A stretch of DNA of 64,000 nucleotides from Mytilus californianus (GCF_021869535.1 NW_026262734.1:108349088-108413087), one strand, 5' to 3'. Counted from the stretch's first letter, positions 13,271 through 25,828 are shown. Notes: generated from the letters alone by a model not told the origin. Program-made: numbers and translations.

Positions 13271-13439
13271 AATTAAAACTCCACCAGCAGTTGCATCGAC
13301 TAATGGAGATTATAACAAAATGAGATATATAGATAAACTACTTGCAAGTTTCCTTCTGGACCACTTTCTCAAAAAGTTGTCAAACAAATGGATAAATAGG
13401 AGGGGAACAATGCCCTCGTTAACCGTAGATTCTTTGCAA

Positions 13440-14051
13440 GTTTTGTTGTAATGCAGACTGTTGTTAACGGAAATTTGGAACACAGGCTGCTGATCTATTT
13501 TTTTTGGACATATTGCTTGTTCGTCGCCTTTTGAAAAATATTGTTTTTACACATGAAAAGTTTATAGATAGTCATGTAAATGTTAATTTTATTCAATAAA
13601 TAGACTGAAAATGAACAGTTGTTTTTTATCAAAGATTCCTAGACCCACCTTCTTTTATTCCGTCAAGTTGAAAATTGAGTTGATTTAATATACAAAGTAA
13701 TATCAATGAAAGGATACTAGAACTCCAGTCGTAAGACTTCCACGCTTTTGCTAACAAACAACCAACCCTTAGCATCGTAGTTACTATCAAAGAACAATTT
13801 TATAAATTCTATCTGTTTAAATTGACCAGTGCTTTAGTGTATCAAATTATGAATCCTTTAATGAAAAGAGCACCGTATACTCATTTTAACTTTCCACATT
13901 TGGTAATTTCATACGGTTTGTCGAAGCAACACAAAAAAAAAACAAATATGACTCACAAAAATGTTTATTACACTTATGATCGGATATCGGTTTACTTTTG
14001 ACTTATGAAGTGCACTGACAAAAATCCGTTTACTTTTTACTTTTTTTCTAG
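13440..14051 (+). other. Upstream flank of caspase A, ending in a splice acceptor
   Basis: No TATA box or CpG cluster can be assigned with confidence. A good acceptor (T-rich tract, then TTTTTTTCTAG ending at 14051) lies 10 nt before the caspase A start codon. The paralogue has the same arrangement. The start codon therefore probably lies in a second exon, with a noncoding first exon upstream that I could not locate. Confidence 0.5.
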
Positions 14052-14061
14052 TCGATCAACC

Positions 14062-14190
14062 ATGGATTGGAAAAAGGCTTTTGCAAAAAATAGAGTAGAG
14101 ATTGTAAGGAATTTAGCCAATCCAAACGATGTGGCTGGCTGTCTTTTTAGCGATAGAGTGTTTACAGAGGAAATGAGAGATGGAGTACAA
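14062..14190 (+). CDS. Caspase A exon 1 (CARD, first half)
   Basis: Encodes 43 residues from MDWKKAFAKNR to MRDGVQ and ends in phase 0 at donor GTAAGA. The pattern matches CARD helices 1-3 (compare the EMRELIQ region of caspase-2). The ATG at 14062 is chosen because a splice acceptor lies 10 nt upstream and the paralogue starts at the same place; the in-frame ATG at 14005 would lie in the preceding intron. Confidence 0.9.
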
Positions 14191-17100
14191 GTAAGATATT
14201 TTGTACTTTTTGTATTTTACACATTTTCGGTACAAGTATTTTGAGTCATAAACTTATATCCTTTTCACGAATGTGACCTACCGAATTAGACTTTTTACCG
14301 GGGTTGTAATAACATGAGCAACACGACGGGTGCCACGTGTGGAGCAGGATCTGCTTACCTTTCCGGAGCACCTGATATCACCACAAGTCTTTGATAGTTT
14401 TCCTGGTTACTGCGGCTTAGTCTTTATTTTCCTATATTGTGTTTTGTGTACTATTGTTTGTCTATTTGTCTTTTTCTTTTGTAGCCACGGCGTTGTCAGT
14501 TTATTTTTGATCTATGAGTTTGAATGTCCCTCTGATATCTTTCGCCCTCTTTTTTTTTATCTTGAATGTTTCAAAGCATAATTCATTTTTGATTGTTTGG
14601 TTTTTAATGAAGTATATTGAAAACTTAAGGTGACCTGGTTACTATTTAGTTTGTTACAGAAGAAATACGGACGGAAAGATGCTTTGTGTAATTCCGATGA
14701 TGGTTATTTGCTTATATCCAATGAGCTTTTGTGTGGAATTTTTACTGTGTATTTCAGTTCTGGATATCGGGGCATTTTATAGCTTACTATGCGGTATTGG
14801 CTTGGCTTATTGTTGAAGGCCGCACGGTTACATATAGCTGTTAATTTCTGTGTCATTTTGTCTCTTACGGAGAGTTGTATCATTTGCAATTATACTACAG
14901 GGGCCAGCTGAAGGACGCCTCCGGGTGCGGAATTATCTCGCTGCGTTGAAGACCCATTGGTTGCCTTCGGCTGTTGTCTCCTCTATGGTCGGGTTGTTGT
15001 CTCTTTGACACATTCCCCATTTCCATTCTCAATTTTACATCATTTTTTTATATTGATACATTTGAAGTCTTGACAAGCATTTCTTTTTTTTTTAAAAAAA
15101 AGACAAAATCTGCACACATTTTTAAGTGTGTCAATTTAGCAAAGACTAATAGGGGGAAACAATGGCGGTATTATCCCTATTTCTTCAATATGTACATCCA
15201 CCTTTGACCATGTATGTACGTTTTGAAATTCATGCTATTTCACAGAAATATAACAAAGATTGAATATCCAGAGTGATTGAGTCTCAAAACCACATTTGAC
15301 GGAAATTGCCATTTTATTTGGAAAGGTTCCTTCTTTTAATATTCATTTTAAACACAAAGTACAAGAGATCGTATTCAAGCCTCCTTTGTCCATATCCAGT
15401 TTCAAGGAATAGGGGCGATAGATTGAAAAACGAATTCAGAATTAAGTAATCAAAGTTTAATACAATTATGCAAAAATTCAGCAGGCCCCTAAATAAAACG
15501 TGTACTAGTTCAGTGAAAATGGACGTCATACTTAACTCCAAAACATATAAATGAACTAAAATTAAAAACATAAGTCAAATAAAGGCCAGAGGCTCTTGAC
15601 AGTAAAACAGAGTTTTAAAGAATTCCAAGTGCGATGTCAGAATAGGTACAAAAAGAATGACTTGACAACAGTGTTGTAACTATATCCCTTCTGGATAAGT
15701 CTGTTTTAAGGTTTGGTAAGGTTTTGAGGTGAATGCCAACATTGTTGTGCTTTGTAAAGCATATTACTATAACAGATTGGATATTTGTTTTGTAGCAAGA
15801 ACTTGAGACAGAACAGAAGAACAGAATGATACTTGACACTCTCCACAGGCGAGGTCAACGTAGTGTTAAAAGTCTTTACAATGCTTTCCAAGAAACTGGG
15901 AATGATCATTTGGCAGATCTGTTACTACCCTATGCTAAGATTATTGAACAAAAAGAGAATTTTAATGACCCAAAAGGTAAAAATAATAAGCTTTTGGACG
16001 TTTGGTCTTCATTCAAGTCACAATTTGTAACTTGTCTCACACCGAACAGCAAGCTGTACATATATTACAGCATAAAGTATGAAATTCAATAATAAAAAAA
16101 ATAAAACAAATATTATACTGCTTTACTGTTATTAGGTTTTAACAAAATATTCTTCAATATCATTTGTTTTTTATAAAGATTAAGCCTTATATATATTGTT
16201 TCACAAAAAAACTTCCAGATATCAACAAGGAACGTTAATAGTATTTAGCTCTGGTTCTTGGAACATAAACAATTACTTTCTATAACTAACCTGATGCGGG
16301 GTAAACTCATATGCTTATGAAGAGTAAGCAGTTTCAGCTACACCTGTACAAGTCATGCAAGTTCAAATCCTATGATAAATCTCATTAGGTGATGTCACTT
16401 TCCTCGAGGAAAGATGTCGGGATTGTAAAATGTTGTACTGCCAATGTATCCGAGAAGGTCTTCTGTAGACCGATTTTCAACCAACTCGTGATGGCGTCCG
16501 CAAAACGGTTGAAGGTTGACTTTAACTACACCAATTAGGAATATCTTTAAGTATTTAAACGTGTCGATGTATGGTGATTAACTCAATCCATCAATAAACT
16601 CGATTATCCTGTGTCATTCACTCAAAATCATTTTTTTTTAAAACAAAACAAGTAATTGATAAACGATTTTCCCACATTTTCCAACATGGCAACAACGTTA
16701 CTGCTTTAGAAAGATTGGACATTTTTTTCAGATAATGCTACAGAAAAAGGTATATTACATGAAGCTGATATTCTTTTTGTAAGTATTTTGCCCTTACATA
16801 CACGTCAGAATATCAATTTCAGGAATAGGACAGCTGTTTTTCATTGGTTCCAGGTATATTTATAGGCGAGTTTTTGGTTTTGTGGTTGCAGGTTTTTAAA
16901 TGACCTTGGAATTCGGTATTTTTGTTTATCTGTTTTTTTTCAAGAAACTCTCTAGACCTTAACATACCTTATTTTTTATTTTGACCACGGTATAGTATAA
17001 ATTCATAGTTCAAATCTTGTGTTTCAGAATGGCCACCAGAGAAATCTGAACAAACAGCCATGGAGGAGCATGGAGTTTTTAAAATAAAAGACCTAAAAAG

Positions 17101-20100
17101 TCCTCTTTTGCACGACTATAATAAAGAAGTATGTAATTACTTTTGCGACTGTGGTTTCCTTTGCTGCAGTCAATTATTATTATCATGTTTTGATATAAAT
17201 AGCTTTGATATTTTATGGCAAAACGATTGTATGTTGAATCTTATTTTTATATTTAACATTTGAAGCGTTGATTGGTCTTTTTCATATAAATTATATCGAA
17301 GTTTGGTAACATCTGTCAGCTACAAATCTGCATCTCTTAATCAAAATGAGTACTAAGTAAATTGAATAAAAATGTTTCTTGTGTTATTCGAAACAAAGTT
17401 GACCAAATCAGCAAACAATAATCCTCACAATTGTAAAACATATCGTTAAACTATATACGATATTATCCTTATATATGATGCAAGAAAAAACATAATAGAA
17501 CTCATAATGACAATACATCAAACGAGCAATATTTACATATGAAACAGTTATCATACATTTGTAGTTGTATATTTATAGTTAATAAGTATACATAAGAAAG
17601 GATGCAACTCCGGGAATCAAAGTTGACTATTAAGAGTTTTAGTTTTTACTTGACTTTAAGACTTTAAACTGGAAAACACAATCGTTATAGTTTCTGACTT
17701 TCCAAACGTTTCATTTTAAATTTACGTGGTGAAAGTCACGCAAGAGTCGCGCTCAAGTTATTTTTAACTAATGTGTCGATAACACTGCAGATACAGAAAC
17801 ATTCACACAAGTGTACAATCCGCTACACAGATAGTGTTTTGGTACTGGTGATTTGAAATGATTCGTTATTACAAAATATTCTCAGTAACTGAATGAATGG
17901 GTCTATACCACTCTGGTGGAAAGTGAATTCTCTAATGTGTCACCAATTCAGTAGTCAGTTATTCGGTAATAGCACGTTTTATAACATAAGTTTCTAATCC
18001 CCTTGAAAAATAAAGAAATTATTAAATAAAATTAGGTTCGAACTCTGTCAGCCATGGTTGATTTTAGTTGCATTTTGGCTTTACCTTTCAGAACCTTTTT
18101 GGTTATATAGCTCATATAGTTCCTCATTAATTTTGGATGTTTTTCATCACTGCTTACAAATATCTATGTTTGAGTGTCCTGATAAAGGAAAATCTAGAAA
18201 ACCGATAGGGACGTGCAACATTTAGAGTTCCAAATGGTGAAGTTGAAATCACTCTTTCGTAAATGTTACGGACGCCATCACGAGTTGGTTGACCGTTATG
18301 GAATTACCGTTTCACAGATGATATCGGATATGTTCCTCAACTCGTAACTACAATCCCCTTCCCTTTTCACGAATATGACCTACCGAATTAGTCTATTTAC
18401 CGGTTTTGTTATAACATGAGCAACACGACTGGTGCCACATGTGGAACAGGATCTGCTTTCCCTTCTGGAGCATCTGAGATAACCCCCAGTTTTTGGTGGG
18501 GTTTGTTATGTTTAGTCTTTAGTTTTCTATGTTGTGTATTGTGTTCTATTTTTTGTCTGTTTGTCTTTTTCTTTTTAGCCATGGCGTTGTCAGTTTATTT
18601 TCGATCTATGAGTATGACTGTCTCTCTGGTATCTTTCGACCCTCTTTTATAGATTGTTATTTTATTTACTAGCACGGAATTTGTTCCACTGCATGGAAAC
18701 ATTTGTCCTACTTTGGGACTTACAGATATCATCAGCTGAGTAATCAGTGTTTTTGTACTGATTTAATTTGTAATATACTTTTTCAAAAAATTCCCCTTTG
18801 ATACATGTAGAATGCCTTAAATAAACAAAAATATATGGGGGATAGTTGTCGCTTTTGCAATCATACCACATCTTCTTATTTCTATAAGGTATCCAAATAA
18901 CAGAGGAAAAATTGACCCTATTTGTTCCTTTTGGCCATATTGCTCCTAACGGGTCTACGTATTGTTGCACCTTTCAAATGTTAAGGGTAGGACGTTTCTG
19001 ATGAAGGTCTATTAAGAAAAGCGTTTCGTAATCTATAAAGAAATATTTTCTGGATTTTGAGTGGGATTCGTGCTGCTCTGTCTTTATATATTTTTCTATC
19101 TTGTGTTTTGTGTACTGTTGTTGGTCATTTTGGTCTCTTGTTTATATTTATAAATAACTTAATTTGAAAGGTGCTTTATAAAAGGGGGAACTGTTCATTC
19201 GATACATCAAAATAATTTTAGAGAACATTTGTTTTAACAGGATGTCTATAGACTTTGTTGGGAAAAACGAGGAAAGGTCTTTATTATGAATAATAAATTT
19301 TCAAATTCAACCTGGGAAAGACATGGCTCAGACGTTGATGTAAAAAATCTGACAGATTTATTCCAAGAGTTGCATTTCGAAGTTGTAACAAAGACAGATA
19401 CACCAGCAAAGGTGAGGCTATTAAGTTAACCATTTTCGTCATGCAATATGGACAATACGAAAGCATTTAACATATTCTTTGAATTTTTTTATCCGAATAT
19501 TACAAAAGGGATCTTTTACCGTTCAGGAAAACCGTCTGTTATCATGTTTTTCTCGTGCCAGTGTAAAGTTTTGGTTCAAAGCAGTTTATAATGTAGTCAT
19601 GGTATCATGAAACGTAGTACAGATGTTTATTGTAGTGTTTTAACTTTTAAGAATACAATGATAGTTATAGCAGAAACGGTATACATGTAACTGCACCATG
19701 CACTGATAATGTCTTTTCGGTTATGATCGAGAAACAATGTTTAAAGACCGAAGCATAAGACAAACATTGAGAGACTGATATAACCGAAAAAGGTAACTAG
19801 AGCAGAATTCAGTATTTTTTTGCTGACACGATTATAACATACCGCCCAAAATTATTGTTGATAAATATCCGAAATTATTAAGTGACTAATGTTCATACCT
19901 TATAAGCACAGTTGACCATGGACAGATTTTGATAACTTTACGGGTCTACAGGTCATACAGCTACTCATGTATTAACAGTTTTATTCGTCGTAGGCTTTCA
20001 AGTTTTCCATTTGGGAAGATTGGGGATTTATGCCAAAAATTCGTGTTTCACTCAATTTTTATTTGGTTAAAGATATGGGTTAAGGTAGTTTATCATGAAG

Positions 20101-23100
20101 ATAGGGGTCACATCAACTTGAAACATGTTTGAAAATTATTTAGGGTTAAGTTTCATTGACTATTTATTTGGTTAAAGATTTTGGTTAAGGTAGTTTACAA
20201 TGAAGTTAGGGTGACATCAACTTAAAAAATGTTCAAAATTTATTCAATATGATCTGAACTTTTGATTTTTCATTTTAAATTATGTGTGTATCCACTATAG
20301 AATTGTTGACCTAAAAAAAAATTTCTTTATGAGATTGTGGGATTTTAACAACATTTTTTTGAAACTTCAGTCTAAATCGATGACTTTTTCCAATATTTGC
20401 CAAGGATTTTCTTTGAAATTAATTTATAAGTTTTTTTTTTCGATATCATTGTAGGAAATGTTCGAATTTCTAATCAAAGAAAGAAATAAAATAGAGAACT
20501 GGAAGGACATTGAATGTATAGTCCTTATCCTCATGAGTCATGGAACATCTGGCTACATATACGGAAGCGACCGCATACCAATAAAATTATCAGATCTCAC
20601 ATACGTTTTTGATTCAGAACATTGCATAGGTTTAGATGACAAACCAAGATTGGTATTTGTGCAAGCTTGTCGAGGAGGTAATACGATAAGAATAAATGCA
20701 AAAGATAATTAATTTTAGGAATTTAGCTATATATGTCATATATCTATGGAGAATTTATCAGTATCTATTGGTAACGGTACTAATATGCTTGGACAAACTC
20801 TGGAAGTGGTAGAGGGATAACTGTGTTTGATTTTATAAGATGAAAATTCCTGTACTTCAAGATGATATTTGTAGACGTTCATTGTATCATATTTGAACGA
20901 TTTTTAAAGGTCGGTCATGAGTTATAATTGCGTATTGTTTGGTATCGACGATCAGCATTTAATCCCCGATTAACCTGTATGTAAGTAAGGGATTCCATCA
21001 TTATGAAGTCAGGAATATATGTTAAGTGTTTCGTTATGAACAAAATAGGGATGTTTCTAGTCCTCTTTGACACTTTCTATTCAATTCTAAAGCCTACAAA
21101 AACTTAACAAATGTCTCGTGTTAACGTTTGACATCGAAAATGTATCTTTTACGTCAGACATTTTTGTTGCCAAAGACGAGAACAACGTATTGCGAAATTT
21201 ATGAGATTTGTACACCAAATTAATGATGAAAAGTGTATAGGGGTTCCAGAAGAGTGATCTGGTCCTGCTTTAAATGTTTTAACCATTATTCTACTCATAA
21301 TTACCAGAAATCAGGTGATGAATCGCATTGATTAGTGTTGTCACTTTTGCGAAAAAGTTGACGGGTTCGTACTGTATGTTGTACGGAGGCCAATTTTTTA
21401 ATTGCTTCGTAAACATACTGTTATCTGATATATGCACCTTTATGTTAAAAGGTAATAAGGAAGAAACATTACGATTTAAACAAATAATTGAAGTAATATT
21501 TTTGGAGTTAGAAGCAATTATTAAAAAGGAATATTGAAATGATATATTGCTATGTGCAGTATACCTTTTTGAACTTAATTTGAAGTTCGGTTTTTTTTTC
21601 AATTTGACCGGGTTATCTTATTGGTTACTGATATATATCTTTGAACCATTTTTGTAAATGTTCAATTTCATTTCAAGTAACCGATCAGGGCAAAATAGCA
21701 GAGCTTTGCGTAAAAGTGGAAAATCAGAAAATCCAGCCTAAATCTGGTGATGAACTAGATTCAGAAACGTTCCATGATGAAAAGCCAACACAAGTAAAGC
21801 ACCCTTCAGCAGATTTTTTTATTGTGTATGCAACACCAGAAGGTAACTTGGAATACATAAAAAACAATAACAGCATTGCTATGTTTATTATTGAAAAAGA
21901 TAAAATTAAGAACGGAAATGCAGAATGTGACAAAAACAACAACCCGATTAAAGAGCCAAAACAAAAGCCGAAAGCCACCAATGGGTCTTCAACATCGCGA
22001 ATCTAACATCGACCTAATTTCTTTACGCGATCGAATCACGATAAACAATATCGAATACATAAGAGCCATTGTAAATAATTATGATGAGTATAACTGTAAC
22101 TATAACTTCAAGGACATGAATGGTAAAAAACTTACTTGTATAACAAATGCTTTCAATACAGCGTTTCATTAAAACATGAATACAGTAAACCGTTGTTCAG
22201 TTCATTAACCATGAAGCAACTTATACAACCCACACACTTTAGCTATGATTTGTAATCATTTTCTGCTATATTTAAGTCTGCATAAAATAATGTCTTTTTT
22301 ACCTAATGTTTTGTCAGGGACATCCGCCTACAGGCATATTGAAAGTGGATCCTGGTTTTTAAATGCTGTTGTTTGGACGTTCAAATATCATGCCAAACGT
22401 GAAGAGCTGCAACATCTACTTATAAGAGTTAGTATACTTAACGTGTCTCTATAATAAAGTAACCATTTCGAAATCAAATTATGTTCTTTGAAACAGGGTA
22501 CTTGGGAAAATACGCTGATGATTTATGTTCAACTTTGGTAAAGCTAAGCTACACCAATTTAATTTCTGGCAAAGAAAACTGTATGATGACCCGAAGTAAC
22601 TTATATCTTTGTACTGTGGTTCTTTGGTAGATTGTTGTCATATTGAACATCCCACCACGTTTCCCTCTTTAATATATTATAAATTGAATGAAAGTAGTTA
22701 GTGTTAATTAATTAGTTAGGACATCAATAAACTTGACTAAATATTGGCAAATAAGGGCATATCCGATTGATCTGATTAATATTTTGTATGTCATGAACTA
22801 GTTCTTTCCCATATTGAGAAACATAAAGCATTTTAAAGAACTTGATATTTCCAAAGGCTGTAGAAAGTATTTGCCGTCGCATGTTTCAATGGAATATAGT
22901 CAATTGTCGTTAGTCATATATTTGAACACTACCGAGTTTTTTGTAGTGTGATTTTGCCAGCGTCTCACTAGAAAGTTGATGAATCAGGGTAATGTCAAGG
23001 AATGTCCCTTTTTGTAAAAAAAAAATAAATTAAAGATACCAAGATATTGTTGACAAATATTCCGTATTGACTTCACAAATCATACATGATTGTCCTGAAG

Positions 23101-25379
23101 TTTAGATTTTAGGTACTGAGGTTGTTTGAATTTGATAAGACTGTCGTACAAGTGAGAGGTTTAGCGCTATAAAACCAGGTTCAATCCACCATTTTCTACA
23201 TTTGAAAATGCCTGTACCAAGTCAGGAATATGACAGTTGTTGTCCATTCGTTTGATGTGTTTTGTCATTTGATTTTGCCATGTGATTAGGGACTTTCCGA
23301 TTGAATTTTCCTCGGAGTTCAGTATTTTTGTGATTTTACTTTTTATCATCTTAATTACGTGTTATAGTGTTATTTTTATTTGTCATTCTATATTTTTAAC
23401 CTTTATTGTTTAGTCCATTTATTTTTGGTAATATCCTTTTGGCATGAATTATTATTTATGCATGCCGCCATTGTGTTATTGTGCTATGGTAATTTTTTGT
23501 ATTCTTGTCTATTATTTTTGCTTAAATGCTTTGTCTATGTAGTGTCTACATGCCATTTTGTTTTTCTTTGTTGACATAGTTGGTTTTATATTTAGTGCGT
23601 AAGATTATAACACAATGCTAACTGTTGTTCTCCAACTTCGATGTTTGTTTTGATCACACATTGTTGTCAATATAATGGGTTTTATGCTAGAGTCATACAA
23701 GTGAGAGGTTCGCTAGCTTCAAAACCATTTTTATTCCACCATTTTCTACATTAAGAAACGCCTGTACCAAGTTATGAATAAGACAGTTGTTTTTTACATT
23801 TGTTTGATGTGTTTTAGCATTTGCCTTTTGTTAAGTGACTTTCCGTTTTGAATTTTCCTTGGAGTTCGGTATTTTTCTTATTATACCTTTTGTGGACTTC
23901 TTTTTTGTATGTTGTCTGTATTGCAACATGGTGGTGTCAGCCCTGCTTCAATTTATGTAATTATGACTGCCCCTTTTGCATTCAAATGAATATTCAAGAA
24001 TATTAAAACAGAAAGAAACAGAAAGAAATCGTTAATAATGTTTTGTTGTTAGAGTTTAAATAAGTTCAAGTTTATTTACTCCAAAAAAGACAGTTACTTT
24101 AATTTTTACTATTTACCTTATTTGAGACCAACATCGAATGTCTGGTGAAATACTATTTTCTATGTAAAAGATAGAATCTTTTATAAATTATATGTGCCAT
24201 ATGAAGCGTATTGTGTTCATTGATTGAATTTTATATTGTGTCGAGCAGTTGATAAGGGAAATTATATATTTGGTAACATAGTGACCAATAACTTACCTTC
24301 TCGGTATTATTTATATCAAGATATAACAAAGACTATTTATAGTGAAGAAACGACTGTTGTCGATGTCAAAAGTCAGTAAAATAAGATTCATTAGATAGTT
24401 GTATAGGTATCGATTATCAGGTTGTCTGCATATTGGTATTGTAAATATCAGCTGCGAGCCACACTGTGAAACATTTTGTCGAGTAAACGCAGCGGATGAG
24501 TTCAAAAATGCTCCATATTGCATCGCGACGCTCACATATAACAGTACAAAAATGCAGACAACCAGCTGATCAATTAATCGGGTTTAATTTGCGTATTTGT
24601 CATGATAAAAACAAGTGTTTTCTTTGTTTCAACAGCAAATTGAAAGAGGATTTGATAAGTTTGGGTCAGATTAAAACTTTGGTTCATTCATTATGACATC
24701 AATGATATATGTCTGTGTCAAAGTTATTAAAGACGGATCATCGTATTTGACTTCACAAAGCCGTGATGTGAAATTTCTTAAGACCTGAGCAGGGTGATAC
24801 GGACAGTTGGACGACTGATACATTTTTATATCTGTTTTGCAAAAATCGAAAGGAGATACTTTTACCTTTGTCGTAAAAGCTCAAAAACATATCAAGGAAT
24901 GCTATGCTGATTGATGAAGCATTTTGGTTCCAAACATCAGATTATCAGGGAAACCCTTTTTATAATCTGACTGAAATTTTTCTGCATAAAACTAACTAGT
25001 CCTCATATTTACAGTCCACTACTGCACACGGTCTTCCGAAAAATACAGCAAATCGTCGTGACATATTTTTTTATTTTGTTGTATTTTGCATTGAGAAGTA
25101 TTTCTTGGTCTACCATTCTGGAATGTAAACATTAATAATTTGATAGGAGATGAAAAGAACTACACAGAGATCGGTTTACATGATCTTCTTATCACTTTAC
25201 GGGATCTATAAAATTATGATGGTTTTTGTTTTTAGGTAAACAGATTAGTCGCAAAAGGAAAAGGTTCAGCTTTATATGAACAGAAGCTAACTGTATCGGA
25301 GGTTAAATCAAATCTGAGGAAGAAATTTTACTTCTTTCCCGGTGTTTATGGTGAATCACCTCAGTTCTTCAATGAATGA
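14062..25379 (+). CDS. CARD-containing initiator-type caspase (caspase A), eight coding exons
   Basis: Cysteine protease of family C14 cleaving after aspartate, probably recruited through its CARD to an adaptor in an apoptotic or immune complex in the cytosol. Joined exons are 14062-14190, 15796-15976, 17028-17128, 19241-19411, 20455-20677, 21678-21842, 22318-22427 and 25236-25379, giving 407 aa with every junction GT-AG and in frame. CARD is residues ~1-95, large subunit ~120-290, small subunit ~305-407. Catalytic His223 lies in LILMSHG and Cys266 in FVQACRG. S1-pocket residues are Arg164 (ERHGSDVD), Gln264 and Arg329 (AYRHIESGSW). Linker motif DELD at 293-296 is a likely processing site. 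CARD plus this length point to a caspase-2/-9-like initiator; orthology to one vertebrate gene is not claimed. A tandem paralogue follows at 32430. Introns hold several RT-element tails. Confidence 0.92.
14258..14570 (+). repeat. RT-element R2 3' tail, in intron 1 of caspase A
   Basis: Starts 'ccttttcacgaatgtgacctaccgaatta' and contains the 'gagcaacacgacgggtgccac' mark and 'cgttgtcagtttatttttgatctatgag'. This is the same 3' end found attached to RT coding sequence at 28150-28985 and at four other places. The open frame at 14330-14581 belongs to this repeat. Confidence 0.8.
14765..15045 (+). repeat. Adjacent R3 and R4 dispersed repeats in intron 1
   Basis: R3 occupies about 14765-14897 (marks 'ggcattttatagcttactatgcggt' and 'ggagagttgtatcatttgcaat') and abuts R4 from 14898 (GGGGCCAGCTGAAGGACGCC to 'tgacacattccccatttcc'). 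Open frames on either strand here are repeat shadows. Confidence 0.7.
15796..15976 (+). CDS. Caspase A exon 2 (CARD, second half)
   Basis: Sixty full codons plus one base, bounded by TGTAG acceptor and GTAAAA donor. It contains ILDTLHRRGQRSVKSLYNAF and DHLADLLLPYA, the classic C-terminal CARD pattern (R-G-x-x-A/S, then LADLL). The paralogous exon at 34518 has identical length (181 nt) and identical phases. Confidence 0.92.
16310..16540 (-). repeat. Diverged R2 RT-element tail (intron 2 of caspase A)
   Basis: The segment 'accaactcgtgatggcgtccg' at about 16480 matches the R2 elements in reverse orientation, as does the weaker 'gtaagcagtttcagctacac' near 16325. Older and more diverged than the other R2 copies. 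Confidence 0.5.
16732..16749 (+). CDS. Possible 18-nt in-frame microexon of caspase A
   Basis: Sequence ATAATGCTACAGAAAAAG lies between a strong acceptor (ATTTTTTTCAG) and a GTATAT donor. Its phase (1 in, 1 out) fits between exons 2 and 3 and would add DNATEK to the CARD-protease linker. It is not needed for the frame, and I found no counterpart in the paralogue, so it may be chance. Confidence 0.25.
17028..17128 (+). CDS. Caspase A exon 3 (CARD-p20 linker)
   Basis: Starts in phase 1 after TTTCAG and ends in phase 0 at GTATGT. Encodes WPPEKSEQTAMEEHG and FKIKDLKSPLLHDYNKE. Length (101 nt) and the flanking splice motifs match the paralogous exon at 37733. Acts as prodomain linker; no catalytic residue. 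Confidence 0.88.
18215..18655 (+). repeat. RT-element R2, 5'-truncated copy in intron 3 of caspase A
   Basis: Begins within RT coding remnant (GRHHELVDRYGITVSQMISD is readable near 18270-18335), then continues into the noncoding tail with 'gagcaacacgactggtgccac' and 'agccatggcgttgtcagtttattttcgatc'. Typical 5' truncation of a target-primed retroelement. The 78-codon frame at 18416 is within the tail. Confidence 0.8.
19241..19411 (+). CDS. Caspase A exon 4 (start of protease large subunit)
   Basis: Fifty-seven codons, phase 0 at both ends, acceptor TTAACAG and donor GTGAGG. KRGKVFIMNN is the first core beta strand and ERHGSDVDVKNL carries the S1 arginine (equivalent to Arg64 of caspase-3). 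LFQELHFEVV is the following helix and strand. Confidence 0.93.
20057..20255 (+). repeat. Two-copy tandem duplication in intron 4 of caspase A
   Basis: About 90 nt beginning 'tatttggttaaagat' and containing 'ggttaaggtagttta' and 'cacatcaactt' is repeated roughly 103 nt further on. Small local duplication with no coding meaning. Confidence 0.7.
20455..20677 (+). CDS. Caspase A exon 5 (catalytic His and Cys)
   Basis: Acceptor TTGTAG, donor GTAATA; phase 0 in, phase 1 out. CIVLILMSHGTSG holds the catalytic histidine and oxyanion glycine; KPRLVFVQACRG holds the catalytic cysteine in a canonical QACRG pentapeptide. All positions expected of an active caspase are present. Confidence 0.95.
21678..21842 (+). 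CDS. Caspase A exon 6 (intersubunit linker and small-subunit start)
   Basis: Acceptor TTTCAAG, donor GTAACT, phase 1 at both ends. Encodes a charged linker with DELD followed by Ser (residues 293-297), a plausible self-processing site, then KHPSADFFIVYATPEG, the first strand of the small subunit. Downstream in-frame sequence to 22006 is intron. Confidence 0.92.
22318..22427 (+). CDS. Caspase A exon 7 (small-subunit S1 arginine)
   Basis: Acceptor TTGTCAG, donor GTTAGT. Encodes TSAYRHIESGSWFLNAVVWT and HAKREELQHLLIR. The Arg in AYRH aligns without gaps with Arg207 of caspase-3 (SWRNSKDGSW), which binds the P1 aspartate. GSWF is the small-subunit hallmark. Confidence 0.95.
22965..23890 (+). repeat. 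R5 RT-element tails (two, tandem) in intron 7 of caspase A
   Basis: First copy starts with a scrap of RT C-terminus (SRKLMNQGNVK in the plus strand near 22975) and runs into the tail with 'ctgtaccaagtcaggaatatgacagttgt' and 'gggactttccgattgaattttcctcggag'. A second tail copy follows to about 23890. Both are 5'-truncated relatives of the element at 9729-10860. Confidence 0.75.
25236..25379 (+). CDS. Caspase A exon 8 (C-terminus)
   Basis: Acceptor TTTTTAG; opens with VNRLVAKGKG, equivalent to VNRKVATE of executioner caspases, continues with KLTVSEVKSNLRKKFYFFPG and ends at TGA 25377-25379. This is the last strand and loop of the small subunit. A possible AATAAA polyadenylation signal lies at 25823-25828. 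Confidence 0.93.
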   Translation, partial: VNRLVAKGKGSALYEQKLTVSEVKSNLRKKFYFFPGVYGESPQFFNE

Positions 25380-25822
25380 ACGACATCAACAATGTATTTG
25401 GCTGTCAAAAGAAGATACTGATAAAAAAAATTATTATATGGTTTGGCATGTTTTGTAAATGTAATCAACATATACATATCATATACATGGTTTCAATTTA
25501 TTATTCGACATTTTCATACAAGATTTGGGGATATTGTAATCCAAATAGTATTTAAGAAGCTTTGTTCTTTTATAGTAATGCAAATATTCTGACCAGTTCA
25601 ATATTTTTTTTATTTCATCAAGAAACAAAAAATTGAAACATCATCTGACAAAGTCTTTGCTTGTTTAAAAATTGAGAACTTACTGTACTGACATATCCAT
25701 TGAAATATATTGAATCTGAATATAATCTAAAATTTACAAAATTAAGCCATGTGTGTCCATTGTTCCGGTGTGTATCTTATTTACGAATGTAATTTTACTC
25801 ATTATATATATATATTTATCAA

Positions 25823-25828
25823 AATAAA
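25823..25828 (+). promoter_or_regulatory. Candidate polyadenylation signal of caspase A
   Basis: First clear AATAAA downstream of the caspase A stop, about 445 nt away, in an AT-rich tract. The distance is plausible for a 3' UTR, but AT-rich sequence produces this hexamer by chance. Confidence 0.4.

Noticed and set aside
18416-18652. Small membrane-like protein with a hydrophobic segment
   Set aside because: It is the 3' tail of the R2 retroelement, repeated with different frames at 14330, 28094, 30948 and 32175.
21678-22006. Extended caspase A exon 6 reading on past 21842
   Set aside because: Homology to caspases stops at YATPEG, a GT donor lies exactly there, and joining to the acceptor at 22318 restores the conserved small-subunit sequence.
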